A stretch of DNA of 64,000 bases from Alphaproteobacteria bacterium (GTDB taxonomy: Bacteria > Pseudomonadota > Alphaproteobacteria > Sphingomonadales > Emcibacteraceae): assembly GCA_030428615.1 (NCBI GenBank), contig JAUIDN010000002.1:248001-312000 (forward strand), in the 5' to 3' direction. The position numbers and the translations under genes were made by a program. Below, piece by piece: positions 37,239 to 47,010 of this stretch. The first letter of the stretch is position 1; each line of letters starts with the position of its first letter. The notes under the pieces were generated by a model. It did not search any database and was not told where the DNA came from. It worked only from the letters and a program-made list of their open reading frames with translations.

Positions 37239-38027
37239 TCAGTCGTAGAGTATTATTTCATCCTTGCTTGAAATACAGTCCGGATTCGGACAATCCGGTG
37301 TTCCATGGCGGGAACACATACCGGCCGCATCGGAGTCACAAAAACCACACAATGCTTTCACCTGCGGCAGGATCACAGCGTCCTTTCTGATCTCAAACCC
37401 TTTTTGTTTGAATTTTTTCAGTGTTCGGGAAAATGTTTCCGGCTTCATATCAAGGTAGGATGCGATCAGGGATTTGTCGTAGGGAAGTTCAACCATATCC
37501 GGCACTCTTCCCTGTTCCAGAAGCAGTTTTAATAAAAACCACCCGACCCTTTCAGTAGCGGATTTAAGTCTTATACTCTCTACGCCCTGAATAAGGTGCT
37601 GTGAGTGCTGCGACATGGCGGAAAGTAAATTTACCGCAAAATTATTATCCGAACTGATCACATTTCGAACACCGGAAGACGGGATTGAAAGAATTTCCGC
37701 TTCTTTGGCGACCTGTGCGCTGATGGGAAATGGCGCGTTGAGAAACACAGCGGATTCAGCAACCATGTCACCCTTTGAGAGCATCTGAACGATGGTCTCC
37801 TCACCGCTTGAATTGATTTTATAGAGCTTAACCCATCCATCGATGATCATGTGCAGGTGATTTGGGTGTTCCCCTTCCATAAACAGGTCTTTCGATTTCT
37901 TATGCACGTCAATCGAAGAACCCTTAAATAAATCATGCAATGTTTTTTCCGATAGCCCCTTCAAAACGGGAAGGATCTCCAACGCTTGCTGCTGTTTTCG
38001 GGTGAAATTATCCAAACCGTCGGTCAC
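37239..38027 (-). CDS. Crp/Fnr-family regulator with C-terminal cysteine cluster
   Basis: The 262 residues contain a cyclic-nucleotide-binding-like sensor domain (about 20-140, with FMEGEHPNHLHMIIDGWVKLY) and a winged helix (about 150-220) whose recognition segment SYLDMKPETFSRTLKKF matches Dnr/Fnr-type readers. The N-terminal cysteines of oxygen-sensing FNR are absent. Instead there is a C-terminal extension with five cysteines (227, 230, 238, 246, 251) in a CxxC-x7-C-x7-C-x4-C pattern that could bind metal or an Fe-S cluster. Its start overlaps the carbonic anhydrase stop (ATGA), and an FNR-type box lies upstream of the pair. Confidence 0.88.
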   Translation of the reverse strand: MTDGLDNFTRKQQQALEILPVLKGLSEKTLHDLFKGSSIDVHKKSKDLFMEGEHPNHLHMIIDGWVKLYKINSSGEETIVQMLSKGDMVAESAVFLNAPFPISAQVAKEAEILSIPSSGVRNVISSDNNFAVNLLSAMSQHSQHLIQGVESIRLKSATERVGWFLLKLLLEQGRVPDMVELPYDKSLIASYLDMKPETFSRTLKKFKQKGFEIRKDAVILPQVKALCGFCDSDAAGMCSRHGTPDCPNPDCISSKDEIILYD

Positions 38028-38674
38028 TTTATTTCCTCAAATTTTTCTGCGCCGTGTTTATATTCACTAAGAACGCCGCTTTTAATATCAAAATACCAGC
38101 CATGAAGCTGCAATTTACCCCCTTTTACCGCATCTTTCACCCATGGGAAGCTGACAAGGTTATTCAATGATATCAGTATCGCCCTTTTTTCGCAGGTTGC
38201 AATTTTTGATTCCCTGCTCATACTTACTTCTTCAAGTTCGCTAAATTCACGGGCTTCTTCAACAATCTTCATCCAAGGCCTGATAAAACTGTAACCCTTT
38301 GTGTCTTCGGTTATCGACTTGTCCATAAGCGCCCCAATACCGCCGCAGCCGCTGTGTCCCATAACAATGATATGTTCCACCTGAAGATGGTTGACCGCAA
38401 ATTCAATGGCGGCACTGGTACCATGATAGGTACTGTCACCGCCCCCTTCTTCAAATGGGGGAACCACATTTGCAACATTTCGCACCATGAAAAGTTCGCC
38501 GAGCGCCGTGCGGGTAAGTATAGCAGGATGTACACGACTGTCACTACAGGCGACCATCATTACTTTCGGGTCCTGCTTTTCGCCGGCCACCTTAAGCCAT
38601 TCCCTGTTTTCTTCACCCAAATAATTTGCTTTAAATTCCCGGTATCCTGAGATTAACCTGTCATAAATATCCAT
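38024..38674 (-). CDS. Beta-class carbonic anhydrase
   Basis: Interconverts carbon dioxide and bicarbonate. The zinc ligands and dyad are visible in the 216 residues: CSDSRV with Cys43 and Asp45/Arg47, and HSGCGG with His107 and Cys110. FMVRNVANVVPP fits the family. It forms a coupled pair with the downstream crp/fnr gene and is divergent from the desaturase gene. Confidence 0.96.
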   Translation of the reverse strand: MDIYDRLISGYREFKANYLGEENREWLKVAGEKQDPKVMMVACSDSRVHPAILTRTALGELFMVRNVANVVPPFEEGGGDSTYHGTSAAIEFAVNHLQVEHIIVMGHSGCGGIGALMDKSITEDTKGYSFIRPWMKIVEEAREFSELEEVSMSRESKIATCEKRAILISLNNLVSFPWVKDAVKGGKLQLHGWYFDIKSGVLSEYKHGAEKFEEIK

Positions 38675-38735
38675 AATTCTGTCTTTTTCTTATTTTACCT
38701 AATTCCACAATAAATGATATTTTTACAATTGAATA

Positions 38736-38749
38736 TTGATTTGTGTCAA
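38736..38749. promoter_or_regulatory. FNR/Dnr-type binding site
   Basis: TTGAT-TTGT-GTCAA matches the FNR/Dnr consensus TTGAT-N4-ATCAA with one mismatch. It lies between the divergent carbonic anhydrase-crp/fnr pair and the desaturase, centred about 66 bp before the desaturase ATG. A possible -10 (TATGTT, 38766-38771) follows for the desaturase. Confidence 0.65.
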
Positions 38750-38808
38750 AAACAAACATAGAGAGTATGTTAGAAAAAACATCACAGGATGTTTTATCGG
38801 AGAAATGA

Positions 38809-39858
38809 ATGCCTGCACCGGAAAACAGCCAGGACTTTCCCTTAAAGGAAGCGCGTGCCCTGGTTGCTCATTTAATGAAACCAAAAGCGTATATCTATTG
38901 GGCTGATCTTTTGCTTAATCTCATCCTTGGATGGGGTGGGTTTTATCTTGTTGTTGTGACAGAAAATTTTTCGCCCCTTAATATCGCCGCGTTTGTTGTC
39001 AGTGCGTTTTCGCTTTACCGGGTTGGCATTTTTATCCACGAAATTGTGCATTTGAAAAAAGGTACCTTCAAATTCTTCATTGCATTCTGGAATGCCGTTG
39101 GCGGATTGCCGCTGCTTATCCCGTCATTCACTTATTATGGTGTTCATAATGATCATCATCGCCGCGATACTTATGGCACCCGGGAAGACGGTGAATATTT
39201 ACCGTTCGGCGCTGAGGAGCCATGGAAGATAATTGCTTACGTTTTCCTGTCTCTTTTGATCCCACTTCTTTTTTTAGGGCGCTTTTTAATTCTGACCCCC
39301 ATTTCGTGGCTTCATAAAGGGTTGGCCAAATACGCGTGGGAGCGGGCATCTTCACTTACTATTGATCTTAGCTACCGAAGACCACCACCAACAAAGCTTG
39401 ATGGTAAATACTGGCGTCTTCAGGAAGTGCTCGCCACCCTTTATAGCTGGGTGGCGGTACTGCTTATTTATTTTGGCGTGCTGCCTTTTAAAGTAGCCGT
39501 TGTCTGGTATATGATCACCGTATTCATTTTTATTATGAACAGCCTTAGAACCCTTGGGGCGCATGCTTACCGCAACCCGGGTGACAGAAAAATGTCTGTG
39601 CCTGACCAGTTTCTGGACAGTGTTGATGTAACAGGTGGCATCCTGTCACCGTTTTGGGCGCCGGTCGGCCTTAGATATCATGCAACCCACCATCTTTTCC
39701 CGCAAATGCCTTATCATAATCTTGGCACCGCGCATGATTTGCTGATTGAAACGCTCCCTGATAATTCACTTTATCTCGCGGCAACGAGGCGTAATCTAAT
39801 CCACGCGCTTTCTACGCTATGGGAAGATGCGAAATTAAGCCAGCAAAACGCTAGCTAG
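38809..39858 (+). CDS. Membrane fatty-acid desaturase
   Basis: Di-iron membrane desaturase/hydroxylase of 349 residues. Three histidine boxes are present: HEIVH (77-81), HNDHH (113-117) and HATHH near 295, with hydrophobic helices between them (about 36-72, 92-108, 137-160, 205-240). The exact lipid substrate is unknown. A CGGAG ribosome site precedes the ATG at 38809. The gene lies beside an FNR-type box; desaturases need oxygen, so oxygen-linked control would make sense. The stop overlaps the convergent antiporter by 8 bp. Confidence 0.9.
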   Translation: MPAPENSQDFPLKEARALVAHLMKPKAYIYWADLLLNLILGWGGFYLVVVTENFSPLNIAAFVVSAFSLYRVGIFIHEIVHLKKGTFKFFIAFWNAVGGLPLLIPSFTYYGVHNDHHRRDTYGTREDGEYLPFGAEEPWKIIAYVFLSLLIPLLFLGRFLILTPISWLHKGLAKYAWERASSLTIDLSYRRPPPTKLDGKYWRLQEVLATLYSWVAVLLIYFGVLPFKVAVVWYMITVFIFIMNSLRTLGAHAYRNPGDRKMSVPDQFLDSVDVTGGILSPFWAPVGLRYHATHHLFPQMPYHNLGTAHDLLIETLPDNSLYLAATRRNLIHALSTLWEDAKLSQQNAS

Positions 39859-41392
39859 CCACATTCGGTATTTTTACACCCGCAATCTTATTGAGCATAT
39901 AAAGCCCCACACCGATTAAAATCATCCCGGGGATAAATACGAAACTGTTACCGGTAAGCCCCGCAATGATGTAGGATACAATGCAAACAGAACCATTAAA
40001 AAGTTCGTAAGGGAGCTGAGTTCTGACATGGTCAAACTGACTGCATCCCGCGCCTGATGCGGACAGGATCGTCGTATCGGAAATGGGGGAGCAATGATCC
40101 CCGAACATCCCGCCGGAAAGCACCGCGCCAATTGAAACATGCATCGGCGCACCAAGAGCATCCGCCACCGCAATAATCAAAGGCATCATAATCGCATAAG
40201 TCCCCCATGATGAACCGGTGGCAAAAGACATAACCGCGCCAAACAGGAACGCCACAACCGGCACAAGAAAAGGTGCAAAATTACCCTGCGCCAGTGAAAT
40301 GATATACTCTGCGGTGCCAAGGTTTTTGCCCACCGAACTGAGCGACCAAGCAAGAACAAGAATGATCAAAACGCTTGTCATTTTGCTGACGCCGCCAAAA
40401 TAAATCACCATGCTTTCCTTGAAACTTTTAACGCCATATGCCATCAGCAGCGCGATCAACGTCATGGAAGAAAAGAAATAGGCGCTTGATAATGCCCCCC
40501 GAAACGCCAGTGATGGTACAGAATTTAAAGGAAACCCAAGCGGGACAAGCAGGTAAAACAAAACCCCCACCATGACAAGAAGCGGCAACCACACAAATAC
40601 CGGCTTCGCTTTCGGGTGAGACATATTGTCCGATACTTCCATACCGCTGTCATCGACAACGCCTTCTCCCGTTTGGGCACGAAGCTCGGCCCGCGCCATC
40701 GGTCCGAATTCGTATCCGGAAATCGCGACAAGCGGCACCATTAGAATGGCAAATAATGAATAAAATTGAAACGGGATTGCCGCTACATAAGCATCAAAGC
40801 TGTTTTCGTCGCGGCCTATTTCCAGAAATTCCCCTTCAATCAATCCCATCGAATAAACCCCCCATCCAATAAAGGGGATCAGAACAGCGACCGGTGAAGC
40901 AGTGGTGTCAACAATCCAGGCAAGCTTTACCCGTGATATTTTCAGCTTGTCGGTTATGGGGCGGTATATCGGGCCGACAATCAAAGGGGTCCCAAGATCA
41001 GAAAAGAAAATCATGATACCCGTCATCCAGGTGGCTATTTGCGCTTTGAACCGGTTGGTTATCACGTTGGTCATTTTGGTTGCGAAGGCTACCGCACCAC
41101 CGGATTTTTCCATAAGCGCGACAAGCCCCCCGATGAAACACATCAAAACCAGTATCCCCGCTTGACTCGGGGATAGCATTTGCGGAACAAAATAATCAGA
41201 TACCATCCGGCTTAATGTTTCGACCGGATCAAACCCATTTAAAATAACAACGCCGACAAAGACACCGGTAAAAAGGCCTATAATCACATTCTGTGCCCAT
41301 ACGGCAATCCCAAGCGTCAATATTATTGGAACAATAGAAATAATACCATATTCGGTGACTTCCAACTTTAATTCTCCCTCATTTTTCTTCAT
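39851..41392 (-). CDS. NhaC-family Na+/H+ (or amino-acid-coupled) antiporter, copy 1
   Basis: Polytopic membrane protein of 513 residues with about a dozen hydrophobic helices. The family signature FGDHCSPISDTT (near 435-446) followed by DHVRTQLPYEL is clear, as is TGSSWGTYAIMMPL. NhaC-type carriers exchange Na+ for H+, and some family members exchange metabolites such as malate/lactate or tyrosine/tyramine. A second member, sharing the same signature, lies at 47103. The position next to amino-acid catabolic genes makes substrate transport possible. Confidence 0.9.
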   Translation of the reverse strand: MKKNEGELKLEVTEYGIISIVPIILTLGIAVWAQNVIIGLFTGVFVGVVILNGFDPVETLSRMVSDYFVPQMLSPSQAGILVLMCFIGGLVALMEKSGGAVAFATKMTNVITNRFKAQIATWMTGIMIFFSDLGTPLIVGPIYRPITDKLKISRVKLAWIVDTTASPVAVLIPFIGWGVYSMGLIEGEFLEIGRDENSFDAYVAAIPFQFYSLFAILMVPLVAISGYEFGPMARAELRAQTGEGVVDDSGMEVSDNMSHPKAKPVFVWLPLLVMVGVLFYLLVPLGFPLNSVPSLAFRGALSSAYFFSSMTLIALLMAYGVKSFKESMVIYFGGVSKMTSVLIILVLAWSLSSVGKNLGTAEYIISLAQGNFAPFLVPVVAFLFGAVMSFATGSSWGTYAIMMPLIIAVADALGAPMHVSIGAVLSGGMFGDHCSPISDTTILSASGAGCSQFDHVRTQLPYELFNGSVCIVSYIIAGLTGNSFVFIPGMILIGVGLYMLNKIAGVKIPNVAS

Positions 41393-41560
41393 AGTAACGT
41401 AATATCATTCCAATAAAACCTTAAAATGAAATTCTTGATCCTGCACTATGGGTGGACTCATACAGTTATTTTCGTGCTCTTTTTATCCGCGCGACTTTTC
41501 TAAGCCTTGGTGTTTTGAATTCGCTATGCTAGCTTAGCGAAAAATTGCGGAGATACTTAC

Positions 41561-43144
41561 ATGAATATTTTTTATAAATTGTGTGCGTTGCTGATTGTGT
41601 CCCTTTTGATGGGCTGCTCTTCCGACGAACCATCAGCAGACATGACGGCAGAGACAGGACCTGATTATTCGATTACTTATGACCTATACATATCCGGCGG
41701 CACGATTGTCGATGGCTCCGGAGACGCCGCCTTTAAAGGGGATGTATTGGTCAGCGGTGATAAAATTGCCTTCGTTGGTGATGTGGATTCGTCAAAAGTT
41801 ATTACAAATCAGTCACTTGATGCAACCGGGAAAGTTGTCTCGCCCGGTTTTATAGATGCCCATTCTCATGGTGATCCGTTGCAGGAAGACAATGACATGC
41901 TTCGCAGCTTCCTTCGTCAGGGCATCACAACCGTTGTGCTAGGACAGGATGGTGGTAACCCGGGATATAACAGTGACATTTCTTTTCGCGATTGGATTGA
42001 TGCCGTGAACCGTCAGGGCACCGGCCCCAATGTCGCAACCCTTGTAGGGCATGGATCCATAAGAAGCCTTTCCGGCGGCGGTGAAAAAGACAAAATTTCA
42101 CCGGAGGAACAGTCCAAAATGGAAGCCCTGCTGGTTGATGGCATGGCCGCAGGTGCTTACGGCCTCAATACCGGACTTGAATATGTGCCCGGTCGCTATG
42201 CTGATCAGGAAGAAATGGCCGGTCTTGCCAAGGTAGTGGGGGCCACTGATGGTCTTATTTCCAGCCATGTCAGAAACGAAGATGATGATCAGGTACATGC
42301 ATCAATCGCCGAACTTATTGAGCAGGGAAAATACGCCCGGGTCAACGCCTCCCATATTAAAGTTGTCTACGGCAAAACACGTGAACAGGGAGAAGCGGTT
42401 CTGGAGCAAATCAGAGAAGCCCGTGCAAACGGCGTTGACATTACCGCAGACGTTTATCCATACCTGGCGAGTTTCGGGGATATGAGCTACCTTTATCCTG
42501 AATGGGCAAAACGTGAATATGAATTTAATGATGCCGTTGCCAATCGACGCGCAGAATTTCAGGAATTTCTCAGAGCGAAGATAATTCGCCGCAACGGACC
42601 GGGTGCCATTCTGGTTTCATCCGGTGAATATTCCGGGAAAACTGTGGCGGAGATTTCAGAAATTACCGGAAAAGCACCGGAAGATGTGATCATTGATTAC
42701 GGCCATAATGGTCCCGCCACAGCCCACTTTATCATGACAAAAGAAACACAGGACGCCTTTATCACGGCACCGGACGTATCAATTTCAACGGACGGAAGCC
42801 CAACGATGCGCCATCCACGCTCCTTTGGGTCATTCCCGAAAGTCATCGAAGAATATGTTGTGCGCGATAAGGTTTTGAGCCTTGAGCTGGCGATTAATAA
42901 AATGACCGGCCAGACCGCCAAAATATTCGATATTCAGACCCGCGGACTGATAAAGGAAGGGATGGGGGCGGACATTCTGGTAATGGATATTGAAAATGTG
43001 AAGGCAAATACCACATGGACCGATATTTATGCAGAACCCACCGGGTTTGATTATGTCATTGTCAACGGGCACGTGACAGACACAGCGCCAAAATCGTCCG
43101 AGCCAACTTATGGCCGTGTACTGCTAAAAACGGCGGGAGATTAA
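41561..43144 (+). CDS. N-acyl-D-amino-acid deacylase-like amidohydrolase lipoprotein
   Basis: The N-terminus has a lipoprotein signal (LCALLIVSLLMGC, lipidated Cys19), so it is anchored in the envelope. The amidohydrolase part begins DLYISGGTIVDGSG; GFIDAHSHGD supplies the first metal-binding His pair, SSHVRNED and NASHIKV further ligands, and ISTDGSPTMRHPRSFGSFPKVIEEYV is typical of the D-aminoacylase/AmdA family. Length is 527 residues. The reaction is most likely hydrolysis of N-acyl-D-amino acids, though dihydroorotase-like substrates cannot be excluded. A GGAGA ribosome site precedes the ATG. A peptidase-like gene follows by 20 bp. Confidence 0.85.
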   Translation: MNIFYKLCALLIVSLLMGCSSDEPSADMTAETGPDYSITYDLYISGGTIVDGSGDAAFKGDVLVSGDKIAFVGDVDSSKVITNQSLDATGKVVSPGFIDAHSHGDPLQEDNDMLRSFLRQGITTVVLGQDGGNPGYNSDISFRDWIDAVNRQGTGPNVATLVGHGSIRSLSGGGEKDKISPEEQSKMEALLVDGMAAGAYGLNTGLEYVPGRYADQEEMAGLAKVVGATDGLISSHVRNEDDDQVHASIAELIEQGKYARVNASHIKVVYGKTREQGEAVLEQIREARANGVDITADVYPYLASFGDMSYLYPEWAKREYEFNDAVANRRAEFQEFLRAKIIRRNGPGAILVSSGEYSGKTVAEISEITGKAPEDVIIDYGHNGPATAHFIMTKETQDAFITAPDVSISTDGSPTMRHPRSFGSFPKVIEEYVVRDKVLSLELAINKMTGQTAKIFDIQTRGLIKEGMGADILVMDIENVKANTTWTDIYAEPTGFDYVIVNGHVTDTAPKSSEPTYGRVLLKTAGD

Positions 43145-43164
43145 CATATAAAGGGGATAGCTAT

Positions 43165-44277
43165 ATGAATTTATTAAAGAAATTGATGATCCTTGTGGTT
43201 GCCGTCATGACGTCATTTACGGCAACATACGCGGATGAAACGGATGACCTTAAAGAACAAGTAGCCTCCCTGAAGGATCAGATCAGCGACCTGCGCCATT
43301 CATTCAATCGTGTCAATAAAGGTATATCAGACATTATGATGCACAACATCATGGGTGATGTGGCCTATATTGAACGGGTGCGCATGACCGGCCCGCCACT
43401 TGGAAAAGATCATGATTTTTCAGGGGATGGTGAGCAAAACCCCCTTTCGCTTACCAATCCGCTGACTTTCACTTCTTATGTGTTTTTCCCCAAAGATCTG
43501 GACCCGAACAAAAAATATCCGCTGCTTGTGTTTCCACATCAGGGCGTTCACGCCAACTTTAACGTTGAAAATGGCCAACTTTACCGTGAGCTCATGGCGC
43601 AGCAATATATTGTCATTGCCCCCGATTATCGCGGCAGCACCGGATACGGTAAACGGTTTTATGAAAGCATTGATTATGGCGGCAAAGAAGTCGCAGACGC
43701 CAAAGCCGCCCGCGATTATATGGTTGAAAATTATGCCATCGTTGATGAAAATCGCGTCGGGATCATGGGGCATAGTCATGGCGGTCTGATCACATTGATG
43801 AATTTGTTTGAATATCCAGATGCCTACAAAGTTGGCTTTGCCGACGTGCCGGTCAGCGATCTTGTCGCCCGGATGGGGTATAAAACCCAAGGTTACCGTG
43901 AATTATACGAAAATGACTATCATATAGGAGAGTCGGCTTTTGAAAATCATGAGGAATATATCGCGCGCTCGCCGGCGTGGAATACCCATAAACTTCAGAC
44001 GCCTTTAATGGTATATGGCAACACCAATGATGATGACGTCAATATTCTGGAAATTCGTCATCTTGTTAAGTCGTTGAAGGCGGATGGAAAGGATTTTACC
44101 TATAAGGAATTTGAAGATATTCCCGGCGGGCACAACTTTGCCCGAATGGATCACAAAGTGGCGCGGCAAGCGCGTTTTGATATTTATAAGTTCCTTGAGG
44201 GGTATTTGTCACCGGAACGCCCGTTTGCCAACATTAAAGAAATGGAAGCGGCGTCCTATAGATTTGTGTCCAGATAA
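43165..44277 (+). CDS. Secreted prolyl-oligopeptidase-like (S9) alpha/beta hydrolase
   Basis: The 370 residues start with a signal peptide (MILVVAVMTSFTATYA, cleavage near 23), then a short coiled coil (DLKEQVASLKDQISDLRHSF). The alpha/beta hydrolase domain has IAPDYRGSTGYGKRFYESID, the nucleophile elbow GHSHGG near residue 203, an acidic NTNDDDV and the C-terminal His in IPGGHNFAR, a complete Ser-Asp-His set of the S9 family. There is no beta-propeller, unlike full prolyl oligopeptidases. An AAGGGGAT ribosome site precedes the start. Likely co-transcribed with the deacylase. Confidence 0.85.
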   Translation: MNLLKKLMILVVAVMTSFTATYADETDDLKEQVASLKDQISDLRHSFNRVNKGISDIMMHNIMGDVAYIERVRMTGPPLGKDHDFSGDGEQNPLSLTNPLTFTSYVFFPKDLDPNKKYPLLVFPHQGVHANFNVENGQLYRELMAQQYIVIAPDYRGSTGYGKRFYESIDYGGKEVADAKAARDYMVENYAIVDENRVGIMGHSHGGLITLMNLFEYPDAYKVGFADVPVSDLVARMGYKTQGYRELYENDYHIGESAFENHEEYIARSPAWNTHKLQTPLMVYGNTNDDDVNILEIRHLVKSLKADGKDFTYKEFEDIPGGHNFARMDHKVARQARFDIYKFLEGYLSPERPFANIKEMEAASYRFVSR

Positions 44278-45594
44278 TCAGTTGTTCAGGCGCCATTCCT
44301 TATAAGCGTCCTGAAGCTGAAACAGCCAGTAAGCCGCTTGCGCGACGACTGGCCCAAATGGCTTTCCGGCATATTGAAGACCAAATGGCTTAAACAGCTT
44401 ATAGCGCTCATCCCCGTTAACGATGGCATCGGCGACAATTTCACCGCCCGCAACCGTCGGTGTCATGCCCGACCCGCCAAAGCCCTGCGCATACCAAAAT
44501 CCCGGCTCAAGTTCCCCGATCTGCGGCATTTTATGAGCGGGATAGCCCATGAAACCGCCCCATGCGACTTGAGGTTTGATCCCTTTAAGCTGTGGATAGA
44601 CCAGCAGCAGATCGTCCATCATGATTTTTTCAAGGCGTTCGCCGGTTGGGTTAAACATCGAAACCCGCCCGCCCCAAAAAAGGCTTTTATCTTCAAATGT
44701 GCGGTAGTAATTGGAGGAAAACCGGTTATCGCTCACGCCCCAGGGGCCGCGAATGGCATCTTGTAAACGCGCACCAAGAGGCTCCGTTAATAAAATATAG
44801 GTTGCGACGGGCAATGTCGCGCTCGCGAGCCTGAAATTAAGACCGCCAATATAAGCACTGCAGCAAACAACGACCCGGTCAGCCGTGACGGACCCCTTAT
44901 CAGTGGAGACTTTCCAGCCATTTGTCTGTTTCACAATCCCGGTTACCGGCGATTTTTCAAATATTCTTGCGCCGCCATTTTCCGCCAGTCTTGCCGAATG
45001 ACGAGTGTAGTTCAGGGAATGTAGCTGAAACCCGTTTGGTTTCATATAGCCGTCAAAATAATGTTTGGACAGGTAATAGTCCCTTATTTTTTCACGCGGC
45101 CAAAATTCATAGTCAACATTCATGACGTCATTTAGAAAGGCGACATTCTGCTCAACAACATTTCTTTCATTAAACCATGAAATATTCAGCAGGCCCGGAA
45201 CATTTTGTTTTAATTCCTTTTCATGATCACCGATACGGCGATTGATGATGGCCATGGCCTCGTTGGTCAGTTCAAAAAGTTCTCTGGCATGACTTTTACC
45301 AACCTTTTTGACGATGGAGTGGGCCCCCCTTGAATATCCGGGGCTTACAAAACTGCCATTACGGCCCGATGCGCCCCAACCGATCCGGTTGGCTTCTATC
45401 AGGACCGGTTTGTCGCTCTTTTCGACGAGGCTTGTTGCGGTCGCCACCCCGGCCATGCCCCCGCCGATCACACAAACCGATGCCGAAATATCATCATCAA
45501 GTTCATCAAACCCGCCTTTTTTATCAAGGGTTCTTGAATAATAGCTGTCAATATATTCACCCGCCTCACCGGCATGTTTATATGGATCGGACAT
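44278..45594 (-). CDS. FAD-dependent amino-acid/amine oxidoreductase (DAO superfamily)
   Basis: The 438 residues start at the ATG at 45594, which has a GAGGG ribosome site; the longer frame to 45627 is unlikely. The FAD-binding motif is VCVIGGGMAGVATATSLVEK, followed by LIEANRIGWGASGRNGSF, the pattern of the gamma-glutamylputrescine-oxidase/OrdL group. A C-terminal WYAQGFGGSGMTPTVAGGE closes the flavin site. The substrate is probably an amino acid or amine, in keeping with the neighbouring amidohydrolases. The stop abuts the convergent S9 hydrolase gene. Confidence 0.85.
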   Translation of the reverse strand: MSDPYKHAGEAGEYIDSYYSRTLDKKGGFDELDDDISASVCVIGGGMAGVATATSLVEKSDKPVLIEANRIGWGASGRNGSFVSPGYSRGAHSIVKKVGKSHARELFELTNEAMAIINRRIGDHEKELKQNVPGLLNISWFNERNVVEQNVAFLNDVMNVDYEFWPREKIRDYYLSKHYFDGYMKPNGFQLHSLNYTRHSARLAENGGARIFEKSPVTGIVKQTNGWKVSTDKGSVTADRVVVCCSAYIGGLNFRLASATLPVATYILLTEPLGARLQDAIRGPWGVSDNRFSSNYYRTFEDKSLFWGGRVSMFNPTGERLEKIMMDDLLLVYPQLKGIKPQVAWGGFMGYPAHKMPQIGELEPGFWYAQGFGGSGMTPTVAGGEIVADAIVNGDERYKLFKPFGLQYAGKPFGPVVAQAAYWLFQLQDAYKEWRLNN

Positions 45595-45729
45595 TTTTCC
45601 CTCTAAACCTGCCGAAACCGGCAACAAATGCGGAGTTTCCGCTAATACGTTTTGAAACTTATATTATAATATGGGCCAAGTAAAAAGAATAGTTAGCTCA
45701 AATGGTTGATAGATCGCCTTGCCGTTTCT

Positions 45730-47010
45730 TTATTCCGGTCTCTTATATAAAGCGCCATTGACCATGATCATCCCGGGCGCTTTCAGCACACCAAGATTCT
45801 CCAGCGGATTGCCCGAAACGGCGATGAGGTCTGCCAGATACCCGGCCTTTACTTCGCCAAGAGGGTCAATTGTATTCATCAGTTTTCCCGCCACCATTGT
45901 CGCTGCCTGTAACGTTTTTAGGGTGCTCAGGCCATATTCGTGAAGTAATAAAAGTTCCCGCAAGTTGTCTCCGTGGGTGTAGGGGCCAACGTCACTGCCA
46001 TTGCATATGGTAACCCCGGCTTTCATGGCTGACGTCATGGCGTCATGCTTTCTTTGCACCCCCACGGGAATGGGATCAACCCCTTTTTTCCAGCCTCTAT
46101 ATTGGGCGTTGGCTTCTGTTACAGCGAGGGTCGGACAAAAGACAACATTATGTTCTTTCATAAGTTTGAAGATTTCTTCTGTTCCGCTGTCCCCATGTTC
46201 AATCGACTGAACGCCGGCCAGGGTGGCACGTCGCATCCCTTCCGCGGTGGCGGAGTGGGCCACGACGCGTCTGCCGCTGCTGGCCGCGGTCTCAACAATG
46301 GCTTTAAATTCTTCAAGACTAAATGTTGGCCGGGCTTCCCCGTTTGGTCCCCAGCGATAATCGGCATAAACCTTGACAATATCGGCGCCCTTACCCATTT
46401 GGTCTCGCGTAACACGGATAAGGTCATCACCATCGGCAGGTTCGGCCCCAAGGGTGAGATCATGCGAAAGATCAAACCCTTTCGGGCCGTAACTTCCCGT
46501 GGCGACAATGGCCCGGCCCGCGACGATTAATCTTGGCCCGACAATCACACCTTTTTTTAAGGCAGTCTTGAGGCCTACATCGGCATATCCTGCGCCTTCG
46601 CTGCCCAGGTCTCTTAAAGACGTAAAGCCCGCATCCAAAGTCGCTTTAAGATGTCCGACACCCCGCGCAACACGTTCGGCACGACTTTCCAACAATACCT
46701 GATCATTCCAGCTCGTTTCGTTATAGGGATGAAGCAGAATATGGCTATGCGCGTCGATCAAACCGGGCATTAAAGTCAGCCCTGCCAAATCAATCATTTC
46801 CACCTGATCCGCGGAAAGGCCGTTTTCTTTTATCAGGTTTTTACCGACGGCCAGAATTTTATTCTCTCTGACAAGGACCTGTTGGTCTTCTATAACGGTA
46901 CCGGCGGCAACATCAACAATCGCCGACGGCGTCAGAAGTTTATATTCTTGCGCAAAAGTTGGCTGAACGAAAAGTAGCGCCAATATCAGAAATGCTGCGA
47001 AGTGTTTCAT
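45730..47010 (-). CDS. Secreted amidohydrolase (imidazolonepropionase-like / Xaa-dipeptidase group)
   Basis: The ATG at 47010 has a strong GGAGGGG ribosome site and starts a signal peptide (FAAFLILALLFVQPTFAQ), giving 426 residues. Metal-binding motifs are GLIDAHSHILLHP, VKVYADYRWG (with Lys), VVAHSATAEGMR and SIEHGDSGT, then NGSDVGPYTHGDN. Related enzymes hydrolyse dipeptides with a C-terminal Pro, Arg or Lys, but the substrate here is unknown. It is divergent from the second NhaC-type gene and reads towards the FAD oxidoreductase 135 bp downstream. Confidence 0.83.
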   Translation of the reverse strand: MKHFAAFLILALLFVQPTFAQEYKLLTPSAIVDVAAGTVIEDQQVLVRENKILAVGKNLIKENGLSADQVEMIDLAGLTLMPGLIDAHSHILLHPYNETSWNDQVLLESRAERVARGVGHLKATLDAGFTSLRDLGSEGAGYADVGLKTALKKGVIVGPRLIVAGRAIVATGSYGPKGFDLSHDLTLGAEPADGDDLIRVTRDQMGKGADIVKVYADYRWGPNGEARPTFSLEEFKAIVETAASSGRRVVAHSATAEGMRRATLAGVQSIEHGDSGTEEIFKLMKEHNVVFCPTLAVTEANAQYRGWKKGVDPIPVGVQRKHDAMTSAMKAGVTICNGSDVGPYTHGDNLRELLLLHEYGLSTLKTLQAATMVAGKLMNTIDPLGEVKAGYLADLIAVSGNPLENLGVLKAPGMIMVNGALYKRPE

